This document shows positions 8,336 to 16,722 of a DNA stretch of 37,529 nucleotides, piece by piece. Below the pieces are notes generated by a model. That model worked only from the letters and a program-made list of their open reading frames with translations. It ran no database searches and had not been told where the DNA came from. The DNA comes from an uncultured Bacilli bacterium (GTDB lineage: Bacteria > Bacillota_I > Bacilli_A > RF39 > UBA660). Where the stretch lies: assembly GCA_934149245.1 (NCBI GenBank), contig CAKPER010000009.1:1-37529 (forward strand), read 5' to 3'. Position 1 is the first letter of the stretch; each line of letters opens with the position of its first letter. The position numbers were made by a program, and so were the translations under genes.

Positions 8336-9348
8336 TATTCATCATCTCCCCTATAAGCATTCTTATAATCTCCAGATAAAATATTATTAATCCAATCCTG
8401 ATTATTTAAATACCAATCAACAGTTTCTTTAATACCTTGTTCAAAAGTATAAGTTCTATCCCAACCTAATTCTTTCTCTACCTTACTTGAATCAATAGCA
8501 TATCTTAAGTCATGACCTTTACGATCTTCTACAAAAGTTATTAAATCTTCACTTTTTCCTAGTTGTTTCAAAATAGTTTTAACTACTTCTAAATTAGTTC
8601 TCTCAGAATGTCCACCTAAATTATAAACTTCACCATCACGACCATTTCTTACTATTAAATCTACTCCAATATTATGATCTATTACATGAATCCAATCTCT
8701 AACATTACTTCCTGTTCCATATACTGGAATTTTTTCCCCAGCTAAAGCCTTTGAAATTACTACTGGTATTAATTTTTCTGGAAATTGATATGGACCATAA
8801 TTATTTGAACATCTAGATATTGTTACAGGTAATCCATAAGTTCTGTGATAAGCCATAACTAACAAATCAGCACTTGCTTTTGATGAAGAATATGGACTTG
8901 AAGTATGAAGTGGAGTATCTTCAGTAAATAATAAATCTGGTCTATCTAATGGTAGATCTCCATATACCTCATCAGTTGATACTTGATGATATCTCTTTAT
9001 ACCATACTTACGACAAGCATCCATTAAAACACTAGTTCCGATAATATTAGTAGTTAAAAATATAGTAGGATTTTTAATACTATTATCAACATGACTCTCA
9101 GCCGCAAAATTAATTACAATATCAAATTTTTCTTCTTCAAACAATTTATACACTAATTCTCTATCAGTTATATCACCTTTAACAAATTTAAAATTAGAAT
9201 ACTCTTCTAAATCTTTAATATTATTATAGTTACCAGCATAAGTTAATGCATCAAGACATACAAATACATCATCGCTATATTTCTTTACTTCATAATGCAT
9301 AAAATTACTTCCTATAAATCCTGCTCCACCAGTTACTAAAAATTTCAC
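8335..9348 (-). CDS. rfbB: dTDP-glucose 4,6-dehydratase
   Basis: 337 residues, usual length for RmlB. An extended short-chain dehydrogenase fold starts with the NAD motif GGAGFIG (7-13). The catalytic STDEVYG is at 124-130 and the Tyr-x3-Lys pair at Tyr153 and Lys157 (SPYSSSKA). ISRCSNNYGPYQFPEKLIP is the RmlB substrate loop. It converts dTDP-glucose to dTDP-4-keto-6-deoxyglucose. The start is a GTG at 9346-9348 behind GGATGA, with the rfbD stop only 2 bp away. It is part of the tight rfbA-D-B-C run. Confidence 0.97.
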   Translation of the reverse strand: MKFLVTGGAGFIGSNFMHYEVKKYSDDVFVCLDALTYAGNYNNIKDLEEYSNFKFVKGDITDRELVYKLFEEEKFDIVINFAAESHVDNSIKNPTIFLTTNIIGTSVLMDACRKYGIKRYHQVSTDEVYGDLPLDRPDLLFTEDTPLHTSSPYSSSKASADLLVMAYHRTYGLPVTISRCSNNYGPYQFPEKLIPVVISKALAGEKIPVYGTGSNVRDWIHVIDHNIGVDLIVRNGRDGEVYNLGGHSERTNLEVVKTILKQLGKSEDLITFVEDRKGHDLRYAIDSSKVEKELGWDRTYTFEQGIKETVDWYLNNQDWINNILSGDYKNAYRGDDE

Positions 9349-9350
9349 AA

Positions 9351-10214
9351 TTAATCATCCTTCTTTCTTACTTTTATTAACTCTTTATTATATCTATCTA
9401 CAGCATCTTTCCAATCAGGAAGCATTGAAAATCCATCATTCATTAATTTTTCTTTACTCATTCTTGAATTGTGTGGTCTTTTAGCTTTCGTTGGATAATC
9501 ACTAGTTTTAATAGGATTAACAACAATATCTATATTATTGCTTTCAAATATATATTTAGCAAACTCATACCAACTACAAGTTCCATCATTAGTTACATGA
9601 TATGTACCTTTTTTATCAGATAAAGCCATATCTACTAATACTTTTGATAAATCTTTAGTATACGTAGGACTACCTATTTGATCACTTACAACACTAATTT
9701 CATCTCTTGTATCAGAAAGTTTCAACATTGTCTTAACAAAATTATTCCCATTAATTCCAAAAACCCAAGATATACGAGTAATTATATGATTATCATATCC
9801 TCTAACATTTTCCTCAGCTAACCATTTAGTTTTACCATAATAATTAATAGGACTTACTTTATCATCTTCTAAATAAAAACCATCTTTACTTCCATCAAAT
9901 ACATAATCAGTACTAATAAAAATTAATTTAGCTCCAACCTCACTGCAAGCATCTACTATATATTTAGTACCATTTATATTTACATCACTACATAACTCTC
10001 GCTCATCTTCTGCCTTATCAACAGCCGTATAGGCTGCACAATGAAAAACAATATCTGGCTTATAATCTAATATAGTATCTCTAACACTATCTTTATTTCT
10101 AAGATCCATAACACTAGAAGATGGAGATAAAATATCATAATATCCTCTATTTAGAAGTTCTAGTTTAACATCATATCCTAATTGTCCACTAGCACCTGTA
10201 ATTAAAAACTTCAT
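9351..10214 (-). CDS. rfbD: dTDP-4-dehydrorhamnose reductase
   Basis: 287 residues, usual length for RmlD. The N-terminal nucleotide-binding motif is TGASGQLG (6-13), followed by FHCAAYTAVDKAE, STDYVFDG (101-108) and the catalytic pair Tyr126 and Lys130 in YGKTKWLAE. RMSKEKL near the end is a substrate-site segment. It makes dTDP-L-rhamnose in the final step of the pathway. The ATG at 10214 follows GGGGGAGACG, with 3 bp to the rfbA stop. Confidence 0.96.
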   Translation of the reverse strand: MKFLITGASGQLGYDVKLELLNRGYYDILSPSSSVMDLRNKDSVRDTILDYKPDIVFHCAAYTAVDKAEDERELCSDVNINGTKYIVDACSEVGAKLIFISTDYVFDGSKDGFYLEDDKVSPINYYGKTKWLAEENVRGYDNHIITRISWVFGINGNNFVKTMLKLSDTRDEISVVSDQIGSPTYTKDLSKVLVDMALSDKKGTYHVTNDGTCSWYEFAKYIFESNNIDIVVNPIKTSDYPTKAKRPHNSRMSKEKLMNDGFSMLPDWKDAVDRYNKELIKVRKKDD

Positions 10215-10217
10215 TAA

Positions 10218-11108
10218 TTATTCGTCTCCCCCAATCATTTTATTTAAATACTTTCCATAAGTGTTCTTTTTTAATAGTTTTGCTCTACCTTTAACCTCAT
10301 CTTTACTTATCCAATTATTACTATATGCTATAGCCTCTGGGCAACAAATAACCTTATCTCTATTATTTTGAATAGTTCTAATCATATTAGAAGCATCAAT
10401 TAAACTATCAAATGTTCCTGTATCAAACCAAGTATAACCATCTCCAAGTAAACATGCTTTTAAATTTTCTTGTTGCAAATACATATCATTTAAAGTAGTT
10501 ATTTCTAATTCTCCTCTTGCTGATGGCTTTATCTTAGAGGCTAAATCACTTACACCCTTTGGATAAAAATATAATCCTGTGATAGCATAATCACTCTTTG
10601 GATGTTCTGGTTTTTCTTCAACACTAATAACCTGAGCTGTACCATCATCTAATTCATTAAATTCCATAATACCAAATCTTTCAGGATCTTTTACTTGATA
10701 ACCAAATATGGTAGCACTTCCATCGATAGCATTTTTCTTAGCCTCTTGAAGTAGTCCTGTAAGTCCACTACCATAGAAAATATTATCTCCTAAAACCATT
10801 GCACAAGCAGAGTCTCCAATAAACTCACGTCCTAAAATAAAGGCCTGAGCAAGTCCATCAGGTGATGGCTGAATAGTATAATTAAGATTTATACCTAATC
10901 TACTACCATCTCCCAACAATCTTTTAAAGCTTTCCTGATCTTCTGGTGTTGTAATAATTAATATATCTCTAATTCCTGCTTCCATTAATACTGATAATGG
11001 ATAATAAATCATAGGCTTATCATATACTGGCACTAACTGTTTACTAGTTCCTTCTGTAATAGGATAAAGTCTTGTCCCTGATCCTCCTGCTAATATAATT
11101 CCTTTCAT
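10218..11108 (-). CDS. rfbA: glucose-1-phosphate thymidylyltransferase
   Basis: 296 residues, usual for RmlA. It has the nucleotidyltransferase signature LAGGSGTRLYPIT (6-18), the KQLVPVYDKPMIYYPLS segment, the metal-site VLGDNIFYG (about 105-113), VEEKPEHPKSDYAITGLYFY and a conserved GYTWFDTGT near 223. It activates glucose-1-phosphate with dTTP, the entry step to dTDP-rhamnose. The ATG at 11108 follows GGGAGGT. It is the first rfb gene after tagO (13 bp gap), so primer synthesis and sugar supply share a transcript. Confidence 0.97.
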   Translation of the reverse strand: MKGIILAGGSGTRLYPITEGTSKQLVPVYDKPMIYYPLSVLMEAGIRDILIITTPEDQESFKRLLGDGSRLGINLNYTIQPSPDGLAQAFILGREFIGDSACAMVLGDNIFYGSGLTGLLQEAKKNAIDGSATIFGYQVKDPERFGIMEFNELDDGTAQVISVEEKPEHPKSDYAITGLYFYPKGVSDLASKIKPSARGELEITTLNDMYLQQENLKACLLGDGYTWFDTGTFDSLIDASNMIRTIQNNRDKVICCPEAIAYSNNWISKDEVKGRAKLLKKNTYGKYLNKMIGGDE

Positions 11109-11121
11109 AATAAATACCTCC

Positions 11122-12159
11122 CTAACTATTTTTCTTACTATTATGATTATGAATAATATCTGTCTTAAATATCAAAATTAATACTATAATAAATAAAATA
11201 ACATATATAACAATACCATATATTGGATCATTAAAAATATAAATAATAGATGCAATTGCAAATAATATATCCATTATATATATCAAAAGAACAGTCTTCT
11301 TAACCGATAAATTAAGTTTCAACAACTGATGATGTAAATGACTTTTATCTGGTTTTACTATTGATTCATGCTTAAGTGTTCTTCTAATTATTGCAAATAA
11401 TGTATCCATAATAGGAATTGCTAACATAAATATTGGTACAATAAGTGATGTAAATGTTACATTCTTATAACCTAGAAGTGCTATTACTGCAATTATATAT
11501 CCTAAAAACATGCTTCCAGAGTCTCCCATAAATATGGTAGCTGGATAAAAGTTATGTACTAGAAAACCTAATGTGCAACCTAACATTACAAAAGTTAGTA
11601 TTGTATCTAGGCCACTACTATTATTGAAAAGAATAGCTATTACTCCTATCATTGCAAAGTATATTGCGGCTAATCCACCAGCCAGTCCATCTAAACCATC
11701 TATTAAGTTAATACAGTTAATTATTGCGACTATAAATATTATAGTTACTAAATAACTTAAAAAGCCAAAATTAATATATATACCAAAAGCACTAACATCT
11801 CTTAGAGCAATTCCCCCAACGACAGGAATTACTGAGGCTCCAATTATTTGACCAATTAACTTATATTTAGCTGGAATAGGCTTTATATCATCTATAATTC
11901 CAGTAATTACAATAATAAAACTACCTATCAAAATAGAATTCATCTGCACTGACTGATGTCCAAACAAAACAAATCCTAATAAAAAGCCAAAATATATTCC
12001 TAATCCTCCCAAACGAGGAATAGCTTTTTTATGAACCTTTCTTGCATTTGGCATATCTATAGCCCCTATATGCTTAGCAATTATCTTTACAACTGGCATG
12101 AATAATGTAACAAACATAAATGTTACAAAAATTATTAAAAATACTCTACTAACTTTCAT
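11122..12159 (-). CDS. tagO: undecaprenyl-phosphate GlcNAc-1-phosphate transferase (TagO/WecA)
   Basis: A polytopic membrane enzyme of about 345 residues with some ten hydrophobic helices. Family motifs are DMPNARKVHKKAIPRLGGLG near 36-55, GIIDDIKPIPAKYKL near 90, CINLIDGLDGLAGG near 150 (the catalytic Asp cluster) and TIFMGDSGSMFLGY near 210; DKSHLHHQLL near 275 is the cytoplasmic HxxHH-type loop. It transfers GlcNAc-1-P to undecaprenyl phosphate and so primes wall polysaccharides. Two ATGs are adjacent; the second (12159) is preferred because AGAGGTG then has a 6-base spacer. The gene heads the rfb group and has its own promoter. Confidence 0.95.
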   Translation of the reverse strand: MKVSRVFLIIFVTFMFVTLFMPVVKIIAKHIGAIDMPNARKVHKKAIPRLGGLGIYFGFLLGFVLFGHQSVQMNSILIGSFIIVITGIIDDIKPIPAKYKLIGQIIGASVIPVVGGIALRDVSAFGIYINFGFLSYLVTIIFIVAIINCINLIDGLDGLAGGLAAIYFAMIGVIAILFNNSSGLDTILTFVMLGCTLGFLVHNFYPATIFMGDSGSMFLGYIIAVIALLGYKNVTFTSLIVPIFMLAIPIMDTLFAIIRRTLKHESIVKPDKSHLHHQLLKLNLSVKKTVLLIYIMDILFAIASIIYIFNDPIYGIVIYVILFIIVLILIFKTDIIHNHNSKKNS

Positions 12160-12177
12160 CATACACCTCTAACATAG

Positions 12178-12206
12178 ATTTTATCACAACCACTATTATA
12201 TGACAA
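12178..12206 (-). promoter_or_regulatory. SigA-type promoter with extended -10 for tagO-rfbADBC
   Basis: TTGTCA (12201-12206) and TAAAAT (12178-12183) are 17 bp apart, with a TGn extension before the -10. The predicted start is near 12171, giving a leader of only about a dozen bases that just includes the tagO ribosome site. Confidence 0.7.
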
Positions 12207-12229
12207 TATTCTTAACAAAAACTTTACAC

Positions 12230-12886
12230 CTATACTTTTTTTAAAGTTACATAATAAACATTATCACCAATATATTTTCCCTCTACTACACTATCACTAT
12301 TATAAGTAAATACCCCAACAGTAACATCACTATTAACCCTATCTATATAAGTACTAGCAGTTAATTTAATAGAAGTAAGTAATGTACTATCGTTATAATT
12401 ATCATCTGTAACATGAGAATACCAAGATGTATCTTGATGTATATCATCATACAAATAAACCTGAATATAATCAAAAAACTCCCAAACATCACTAGGTCTA
12501 AAAATATATTTATCAATTTCTTTATCACTAGTACTAAACTTTATATGATACCCCAGTTTATAACCATCTATATTCTGATACTCATTATAATACTTAAGAA
12601 AAACTTCCTTAAAGTCTCCATCACTAACTATATCTTCATCTGTATAATAACATCCCAAAGAAATTATATCTTTATATATAGGCATACTACTCTCATAAAC
12701 ACTAATCTTTTTATTATCTTTATATAAACCAAGCTTAATCAAGTTATCATCCTGCTTACTCTTACTGTTATCAAGAACATCCTTTACTTCTATATCTTTA
12801 GCCTCTAAAGTTTTATTTTGATTTTTTTGAGTGCCACAACCTCCTAAAAATATAACTATAATAGTAATTAAAAATATTTTTCTCAT
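12230..12886 (-). CDS. predicted lipoprotein, unknown function
   Basis: 218 residues with a lipoprotein signal: a short basic start, a hydrophobic core and a lipobox LGGC with Cys17. The mature part is charged and has no motif I recognise. It contains LIKLGLYKDNKKISVYESSM, then a predicted beta-rich middle with IKFSTSDKEIDKYIFRPSDV and a C-terminal TVGVFTYNSD...YVTLKK. The ATG at 12886 overlaps the stop of the GtrA gene as ATGA, so it is coupled to GtrA/GtrB. It is probably tethered outside the membrane, close to where the polysaccharide is decorated. The function is not known. Confidence 0.8.
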   Translation of the reverse strand: MRKIFLITIIVIFLGGCGTQKNQNKTLEAKDIEVKDVLDNSKSKQDDNLIKLGLYKDNKKISVYESSMPIYKDIISLGCYYTDEDIVSDGDFKEVFLKYYNEYQNIDGYKLGYHIKFSTSDKEIDKYIFRPSDVWEFFDYIQVYLYDDIHQDTSWYSHVTDDNYNDSTLLTSIKLTASTYIDRVNSDVTVGVFTYNSDSVVEGKYIGDNVYYVTLKKV

Positions 12887-13317
12887 TTCTCATCTCTTTT
12901 AAACACAAACAATTTACTAAACAAATAATTACTTACTATTACAACTACTTGTGATATTAATTTTATTAATTTATCATTTAGTCCAATAACAGTAACACCA
13001 ATATACATAATTATCATATCCATAATTAAAGTTACTATTCTAGAACCAACAAAACTATTTATCTCCTTTAATAAGTTATCACTTTTACTTTCAAATACAT
13101 ATTTTCTATTTGTTATATATGCAAATATTACACCTGCTGTCCAAGATAATATATTAGCAATCTGTAACATTATAGCATTAAGAGGATTTAGTATTGTATA
13201 CACTAATGCATAATAAACAGCTAAACTAATTACTGTCGTAAGAACACCAAATATTAAATAATTAATTATCTCTTTATATTTTTTATACAAACTATTTATC
13301 TCCTTCATCATTTTCAT
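12883..13317 (-). CDS. GtrA-like flippase (four-helix membrane protein)
   Basis: 144 residues with four hydrophobic helices. The GtrA signature is visible: YLIFGVLTTVISLAVYYAL near 20-38, NILSWTAGVIFAYITNRKYVF near 56-76 and VVVIVSNYLFSKLFVFK at the end. GtrA proteins are thought to flip a polyprenyl-phosphate-linked sugar made by a GtrB-type partner. The partner is the gene immediately upstream, overlapping by 26 bp. The start ATG at 13317 has AAGGGAT at a 5-base spacer. Together they would supply a side-chain sugar to the exported wall polysaccharide, like the GacI pair in streptococci (inference). Confidence 0.87.
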   Translation of the reverse strand: MKMMKEINSLYKKYKEIINYLIFGVLTTVISLAVYYALVYTILNPLNAIMLQIANILSWTAGVIFAYITNRKYVFESKSDNLLKEINSFVGSRIVTLIMDMIIMYIGVTVIGLNDKLIKLISQVVVIVSNYLFSKLFVFKRDEK

Positions 13318-14242
13318 TACTATCCCTTACTATATATATAGGTCTTTTCTTTGTCTCTAAATATGTCTTTGATAAGTATTGTCCAACAATTCCCATACAA
13401 AAAAGTTGTATTCCACTAACAAAAAATATTATACAAGCTGTACTAGGCCAGCCATTTACAGGATCCCCATAAACTAAAGTTTTAATTATTATAAATATTA
13501 TCATAGCAAAGCTTACTAAACAAAACAAAAATCCTAATATTGCTGACATAATAAGTGGTTTTGTTGAAAAAGCCGTTATTCCATCTATAGCATAAATGAA
13601 TAATTTCCAAAAACTCCATTTTGTTTCACCAGCAACTCTTTGAACATTTTCATACTCTAACCATTTAGTTTTAAAGCCAACAAAGCTAAATAATCCCTTT
13701 GAATATCTATTGTATTCTCTCATATCAACAATAGCATCAACCATCTCTCGGCTCATTAATCTATAATCCCTAGCTCCATCAACCATCTCAATATCGCTTA
13801 ATTTATTAATAATTTTATAAAATTGTCTAGCAAAAAAGCTTCTAATAGGAGGTTCCCCTTTCCTTGTAACTCTTCTAGTAGCAACACAATCATATTCTCC
13901 ACTTTCTAAATACTTATACATTTTCTCTAACATAGCAGGTGGATCTTGCAAATCAGCATCCATTAATGTTACATAATCTCCTTTTGAATACTCAAGTCCT
14001 GCATACATAGCAGCCTCTTTACCAAAATTTCTAGAAAAACTAACATATTTTACCTGTTTATCTTTTTTAGCTAGTTTTTTTAATATTTCTAATGTTTTAT
14101 CTTTACTCCCATCATCAACAAATACTATCTCAAAATCAAGATAATCCATCTTTTCTATCATTTTTTTTACTTCCTTATAAAATAAAGGAATCGCTAACTC
14201 TTCATTGTAACAAGATACAACAATTGATAATAACTTCTTCAT
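13292..14242 (-). CDS. GT2 polyprenyl-phosphate glycosyltransferase (GtrB/DPM-like)
   Basis: 316 residues from the ATG at 14242 (AGAGGTG at a 6-base spacer; an upstream ATG at 14263 lacks such a site). The GT2 catalytic domain has LSIVVSCYNEE (5-15), VFVDDGSKDKT (40-50), the DxD-type DADLQDPP (95-102) and YNRYSKGLF. Two C-terminal hydrophobic helices (about 222-250 and 260-285) anchor it, as in GtrB and dolichol-phosphate mannose synthase. It should load a sugar onto undecaprenyl phosphate on the cytoplasmic face for the GtrA-like protein to flip. The gene starts a transcript at the promoter at 14302-14330. Confidence 0.92.
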   Translation of the reverse strand: MKKLLSIVVSCYNEELAIPLFYKEVKKMIEKMDYLDFEIVFVDDGSKDKTLEILKKLAKKDKQVKYVSFSRNFGKEAAMYAGLEYSKGDYVTLMDADLQDPPAMLEKMYKYLESGEYDCVATRRVTRKGEPPIRSFFARQFYKIINKLSDIEMVDGARDYRLMSREMVDAIVDMREYNRYSKGLFSFVGFKTKWLEYENVQRVAGETKWSFWKLFIYAIDGITAFSTKPLIMSAILGFLFCLVSFAMIIFIIIKTLVYGDPVNGWPSTACIIFFVSGIQLFCMGIVGQYLSKTYLETKKRPIYIVRDSNENDEGDK

Positions 14243-14301
14243 TAATTCACCTCTACAAATCATTTTTACTTAATAACCATACTCTAAGTTATCTCATTTT
14301 G

Positions 14302-14330
14302 ATTTTAACATACTTAACTATATTAATCAA
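14302..14330 (-). promoter_or_regulatory. SigA-type promoter for the gtrB-gtrA-lipoprotein group
   Basis: TTGATT (14325-14330) and TAAAAT (14302-14307) are 17 bp apart, with a TGn extension. It lies in the 124-bp gap between the DUF2752 gene and the GT2 gene; no terminator was seen for the upstream genes. Confidence 0.68.
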
Positions 14331-14366
14331 CAATAATACCTAACTAATTAACAAATAATCCTTAAT

Positions 14367-14744
14367 TTATCGCACTTTTGTTGGAGCTAAAAAACTAAAT
14401 GCCTCTATATTTCTCAAAGTCATAAAAAGAAGCATAACTAAAAATAAAATTATTAAATCTCTATCCTTAATTTTATAATAACATCTTCCTAATATTTTCT
14501 CTATTATTACATACAATACATAGATAAATACTAAAGGAACTAAAATAAATATTAAAGCATTATATCTAAAAGCTTGATAAAAATCTAACTTCGTCAAGCT
14601 TCTTAACATTCTAGTTCCTCCACATCCAACACAATAAATATTAAAGTCTCTCCTCCAAGGACACTTATAATTAGTAAAGAAAACAATATACAAATTAAAT
14701 ACTACTAAAACACCTATAAATATAAATTTTTTATACTTCTTCAT
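14367..14744 (-). CDS. DUF2752 family membrane protein
   Basis: 125 residues, with hydrophobic helices near 8-24, 62-82 and 92-110. The family core is clear: CPWRRDFNIYCVGCGGTRML (about 29-48), with the Cys-x-x-Cys-Gly-x-x-Arg arrangement, then a short helix and FRYNALIF. DUF2752 proteins have no firmly established role. The gene starts one base before the stop of the zinc-ribbon gene (ATG at 14744, AAAGGAT ribosome site), so the two are coupled. Confidence 0.82.
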   Translation of the reverse strand: MKKYKKFIFIGVLVVFNLYIVFFTNYKCPWRRDFNIYCVGCGGTRMLRSLTKLDFYQAFRYNALIFILVPLVFIYVLYVIIEKILGRCYYKIKDRDLIILFLVMLLFMTLRNIEAFSFLAPTKVR

Positions 14745-15148
14745 TAATAATCCTTTACTAAAGATATAACTTTCTCTATATTAACACTTACAAATCCTAA
14801 TAATCCAATTGCTCCTATAGCAATTCCTAGTATAGCCATTAATTTTTTATTAGAATTAGCACCACTTGTATCTATTTCGCCATTATTTATCTTAATTAAA
14901 GCAAATACTGAAAAAATTAAACCAACTATTGAAAATAATCTACAACATAAAAATCCAATTGCTGAAAAAATTAAACCTAACTTTGGATAATCTGTTCCCT
15001 CACTACTAACTTTCTTAGAATTATTCTCGCTTGCGTTAACATTTTCTTTCATATTATTATCCAAATTATCAACTTTCTCTAAACAATTAGAACAAACTCC
15101 ATCTTCATTTTCTATTTTTGCACCACATTTAGGACAATACTTAGCCAT
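14744..15148 (-). CDS. zinc-ribbon membrane protein (DUF4190-like)
   Basis: 134 residues. The N-terminus is a zinc ribbon, YCPKCGAKI...GVCSNCLEK (Cys5, Cys8, Cys20, Cys23). An acidic, Asn-rich linker follows, then two hydrophobic helices (about 53-75 and 95-118) separated by ALIKINNGEID, as in DUF4190-type proteins. The ATG at 15148 has a strong AGGAGG site. It is coupled to the DUF2752 gene. Many gut Bacillota encode such ribbon-plus-two-helix proteins; no function is established. Confidence 0.8.
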   Translation of the reverse strand: MAKYCPKCGAKIENEDGVCSNCLEKVDNLDNNMKENVNASENNSKKVSSEGTDYPKLGLIFSAIGFLCCRLFSIVGLIFSVFALIKINNGEIDTSGANSNKKLMAILGIAIGAIGLLGFVSVNIEKVISLVKDY

Positions 15149-15248
15149 AATAATTCCTCCTATCTAGTTAAAGGATAGATGAATAACTCGTTTTTGTAAA
15201 TAACTTTTTAACAATTTTACATCTTATTTTCAAATATATGATAGACTA

Positions 15249-15277
15249 TTGTCAAATTAAGTCGAAAATGATATAAT
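15249..15277 (+). promoter_or_regulatory. SigA-type promoter with extended -10 for the plus-strand surface genes
   Basis: TTGTCA (15249-15254), 17-bp spacer, TATAAT (15272-15277) with TGa before it. It sits in a 163-bp divergent gap; the minus-strand gene has no equally clear promoter here. Confidence 0.78.
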
Positions 15278-15311
15278 TCATATCAGATAAATAAAGGAAG
15301 TTGGTGTAGTA

Positions 15312-16718
15312 TTGAAAAAGAAGTCTAATAAAAGAAAAAATTCTACTAATTCTACTAAAGATAGACAAAAAATAAAAATAAACAAACAAAAATTATTTAT
15401 ATTTATAAGTTCTATCTTTATAATAATATGTATCTTATGGTATGGTTCTAGAGCCATCTACTACTATTTAGATACTAGAAAGAAAGTAAAAAATGAAGAT
15501 AAGTTCTTAGCTCAAACTATTATAGATAAAAATTATAATACAGATAATTTTAAAAAGATTAATAATGATTATTATTTCTATAAAGATGCTAAAAATAATT
15601 ATCTTAGTTACTCTAATATGTTATGGAGAATAGTCAAAGTAAATAAAGATAATCAAATAACTCTAATCTTAGATAATCCAATTACTTACTTAGCAAATGG
15701 TAAAGATAAAGATTTTAAATCATCTTATATTACTAAATGGCTTAATAAAAAAGAATCTACTAGTAGTACTACTTCTAGTGATAATAGTACAAAAAATAAA
15801 ACAGGTATTCTTGAAAACAACTTAAATAATAAGCAAAAATATTTAATGAAAACAACAACCTGTATTGATAACATTAAAAATATTAAGAGTGCTACTTGTA
15901 ACAAAACATCTAATGATAACTATTTATCTCTTTTATCTGTAATTGATTATATAAATACAGGGGCTGAGGATAGTTTCATTAATAACGGCTACTACTCTTA
16001 TCTTGCCAATAATAAGAATAAAGAAGTTTGGTATATTACTGATGATGGTAAACTAGATACTAGTGATGGAGAAGATATTTATAGTGTTAAACCTGTTATT
16101 ACTATTAAGGCAAATGTATCTGTAATAAGTGGTAAAGGTAGTAAAAAAACTCCTTATATCATTGAAGATGATAAGTCATACTTTGCATCATATGTAAAAT
16201 TAGATGATGATTTATATAGAGTATACGATAGTAATGATGATTATGTTAAATTAGTTGCTAATGATTATCTAAAAGTTGATGATGAATATCTAGAATATAA
16301 TTACTCATCTAAAAACTATTTATATAATGATAAAGTATCTAAAAGCTTAGCATATTATCTTAATAGAATCTATATTAATAAGTTAAGCTATAAAAACTTA
16401 ATTGTAACAAATAACTATTCTAATAGCTATTATGGAGAAGATAATAAATTTAATTATCAATTAACACTAAATAATTCTCTAAGTACTAAAATTGCTATTC
16501 CAAGTATAGGAGATGCTGTTGTTAATAAATTATCTAACTATTCTACAACAACAGGTACCGGAGAAGATAGTGAAGAAATATATACAATATCTAAAGATGG
16601 AACATTAGACCAAATTGACATACAAGATAAAACCTATGTTCTACCTTGTATCACTATAGCTAAAGAAAATTTAAAAGCAGGACAAGGTTCAATTGATGAC
16701 CCTTATAGGACGGAGTAA
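15312..16718 (+). CDS. membrane-anchored protein with two DUF6273-like halves
   Basis: 468 residues from a TTG at 15312. The N-terminus is very basic, followed by one membrane helix (about 29-48), so most of the protein is outside the cell. Two similar halves follow. The first has YLSYSNMLWRIVKVNKDNQITLIL (cut here: LWRIVKVN near 107) and ends DIYSVKPVITIKANVSVISG then KGSKKTPYIIE. The second has YVKLDDDLYRVYDSNDDYVKLV and ends YVLPCITIAKENLKAGQGS then DDPYRTE. The LWRI and VKPVI...GKGS..PY landmarks resemble DUF6273, often found in surface proteins; this is by pattern only. It precedes the phosphodiester glycosidase by 4 bp on the same transcript. Function unknown. Confidence 0.72.
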   Translation: MKKKSNKRKNSTNSTKDRQKIKINKQKLFIFISSIFIIICILWYGSRAIYYYLDTRKKVKNEDKFLAQTIIDKNYNTDNFKKINNDYYFYKDAKNNYLSYSNMLWRIVKVNKDNQITLILDNPITYLANGKDKDFKSSYITKWLNKKESTSSTTSSDNSTKNKTGILENNLNNKQKYLMKTTTCIDNIKNIKSATCNKTSNDNYLSLLSVIDYINTGAEDSFINNGYYSYLANNKNKEVWYITDDGKLDTSDGEDIYSVKPVITIKANVSVISGKGSKKTPYIIEDDKSYFASYVKLDDDLYRVYDSNDDYVKLVANDYLKVDDEYLEYNYSSKNYLYNDKVSKSLAYYLNRIYINKLSYKNLIVTNNYSNSYYGEDNKFNYQLTLNNSLSTKIAIPSIGDAVVNKLSNYSTTTGTGEDSEEIYTISKDGTLDQIDIQDKTYVLPCITIAKENLKAGQGSIDDPYRTE

Positions 16719-16722
16719 AATC

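Noticed and set aside
12413..12727. Plus-strand open frame of 104 codons
   Set aside because: It lies antisense to the lipoprotein, is rich in Ile/Leu from AT-rich codons and has no ribosome site. The same applies to plus-strand frames at 1377-1841, 11573-11755 and 14092-14343.
15149..15311. Minus-strand promoter for the zinc-ribbon gene
   Set aside because: TTGAAA and TAAAAA at 17 bp exist, but the match is too weak in this AT-rich stretch to list.
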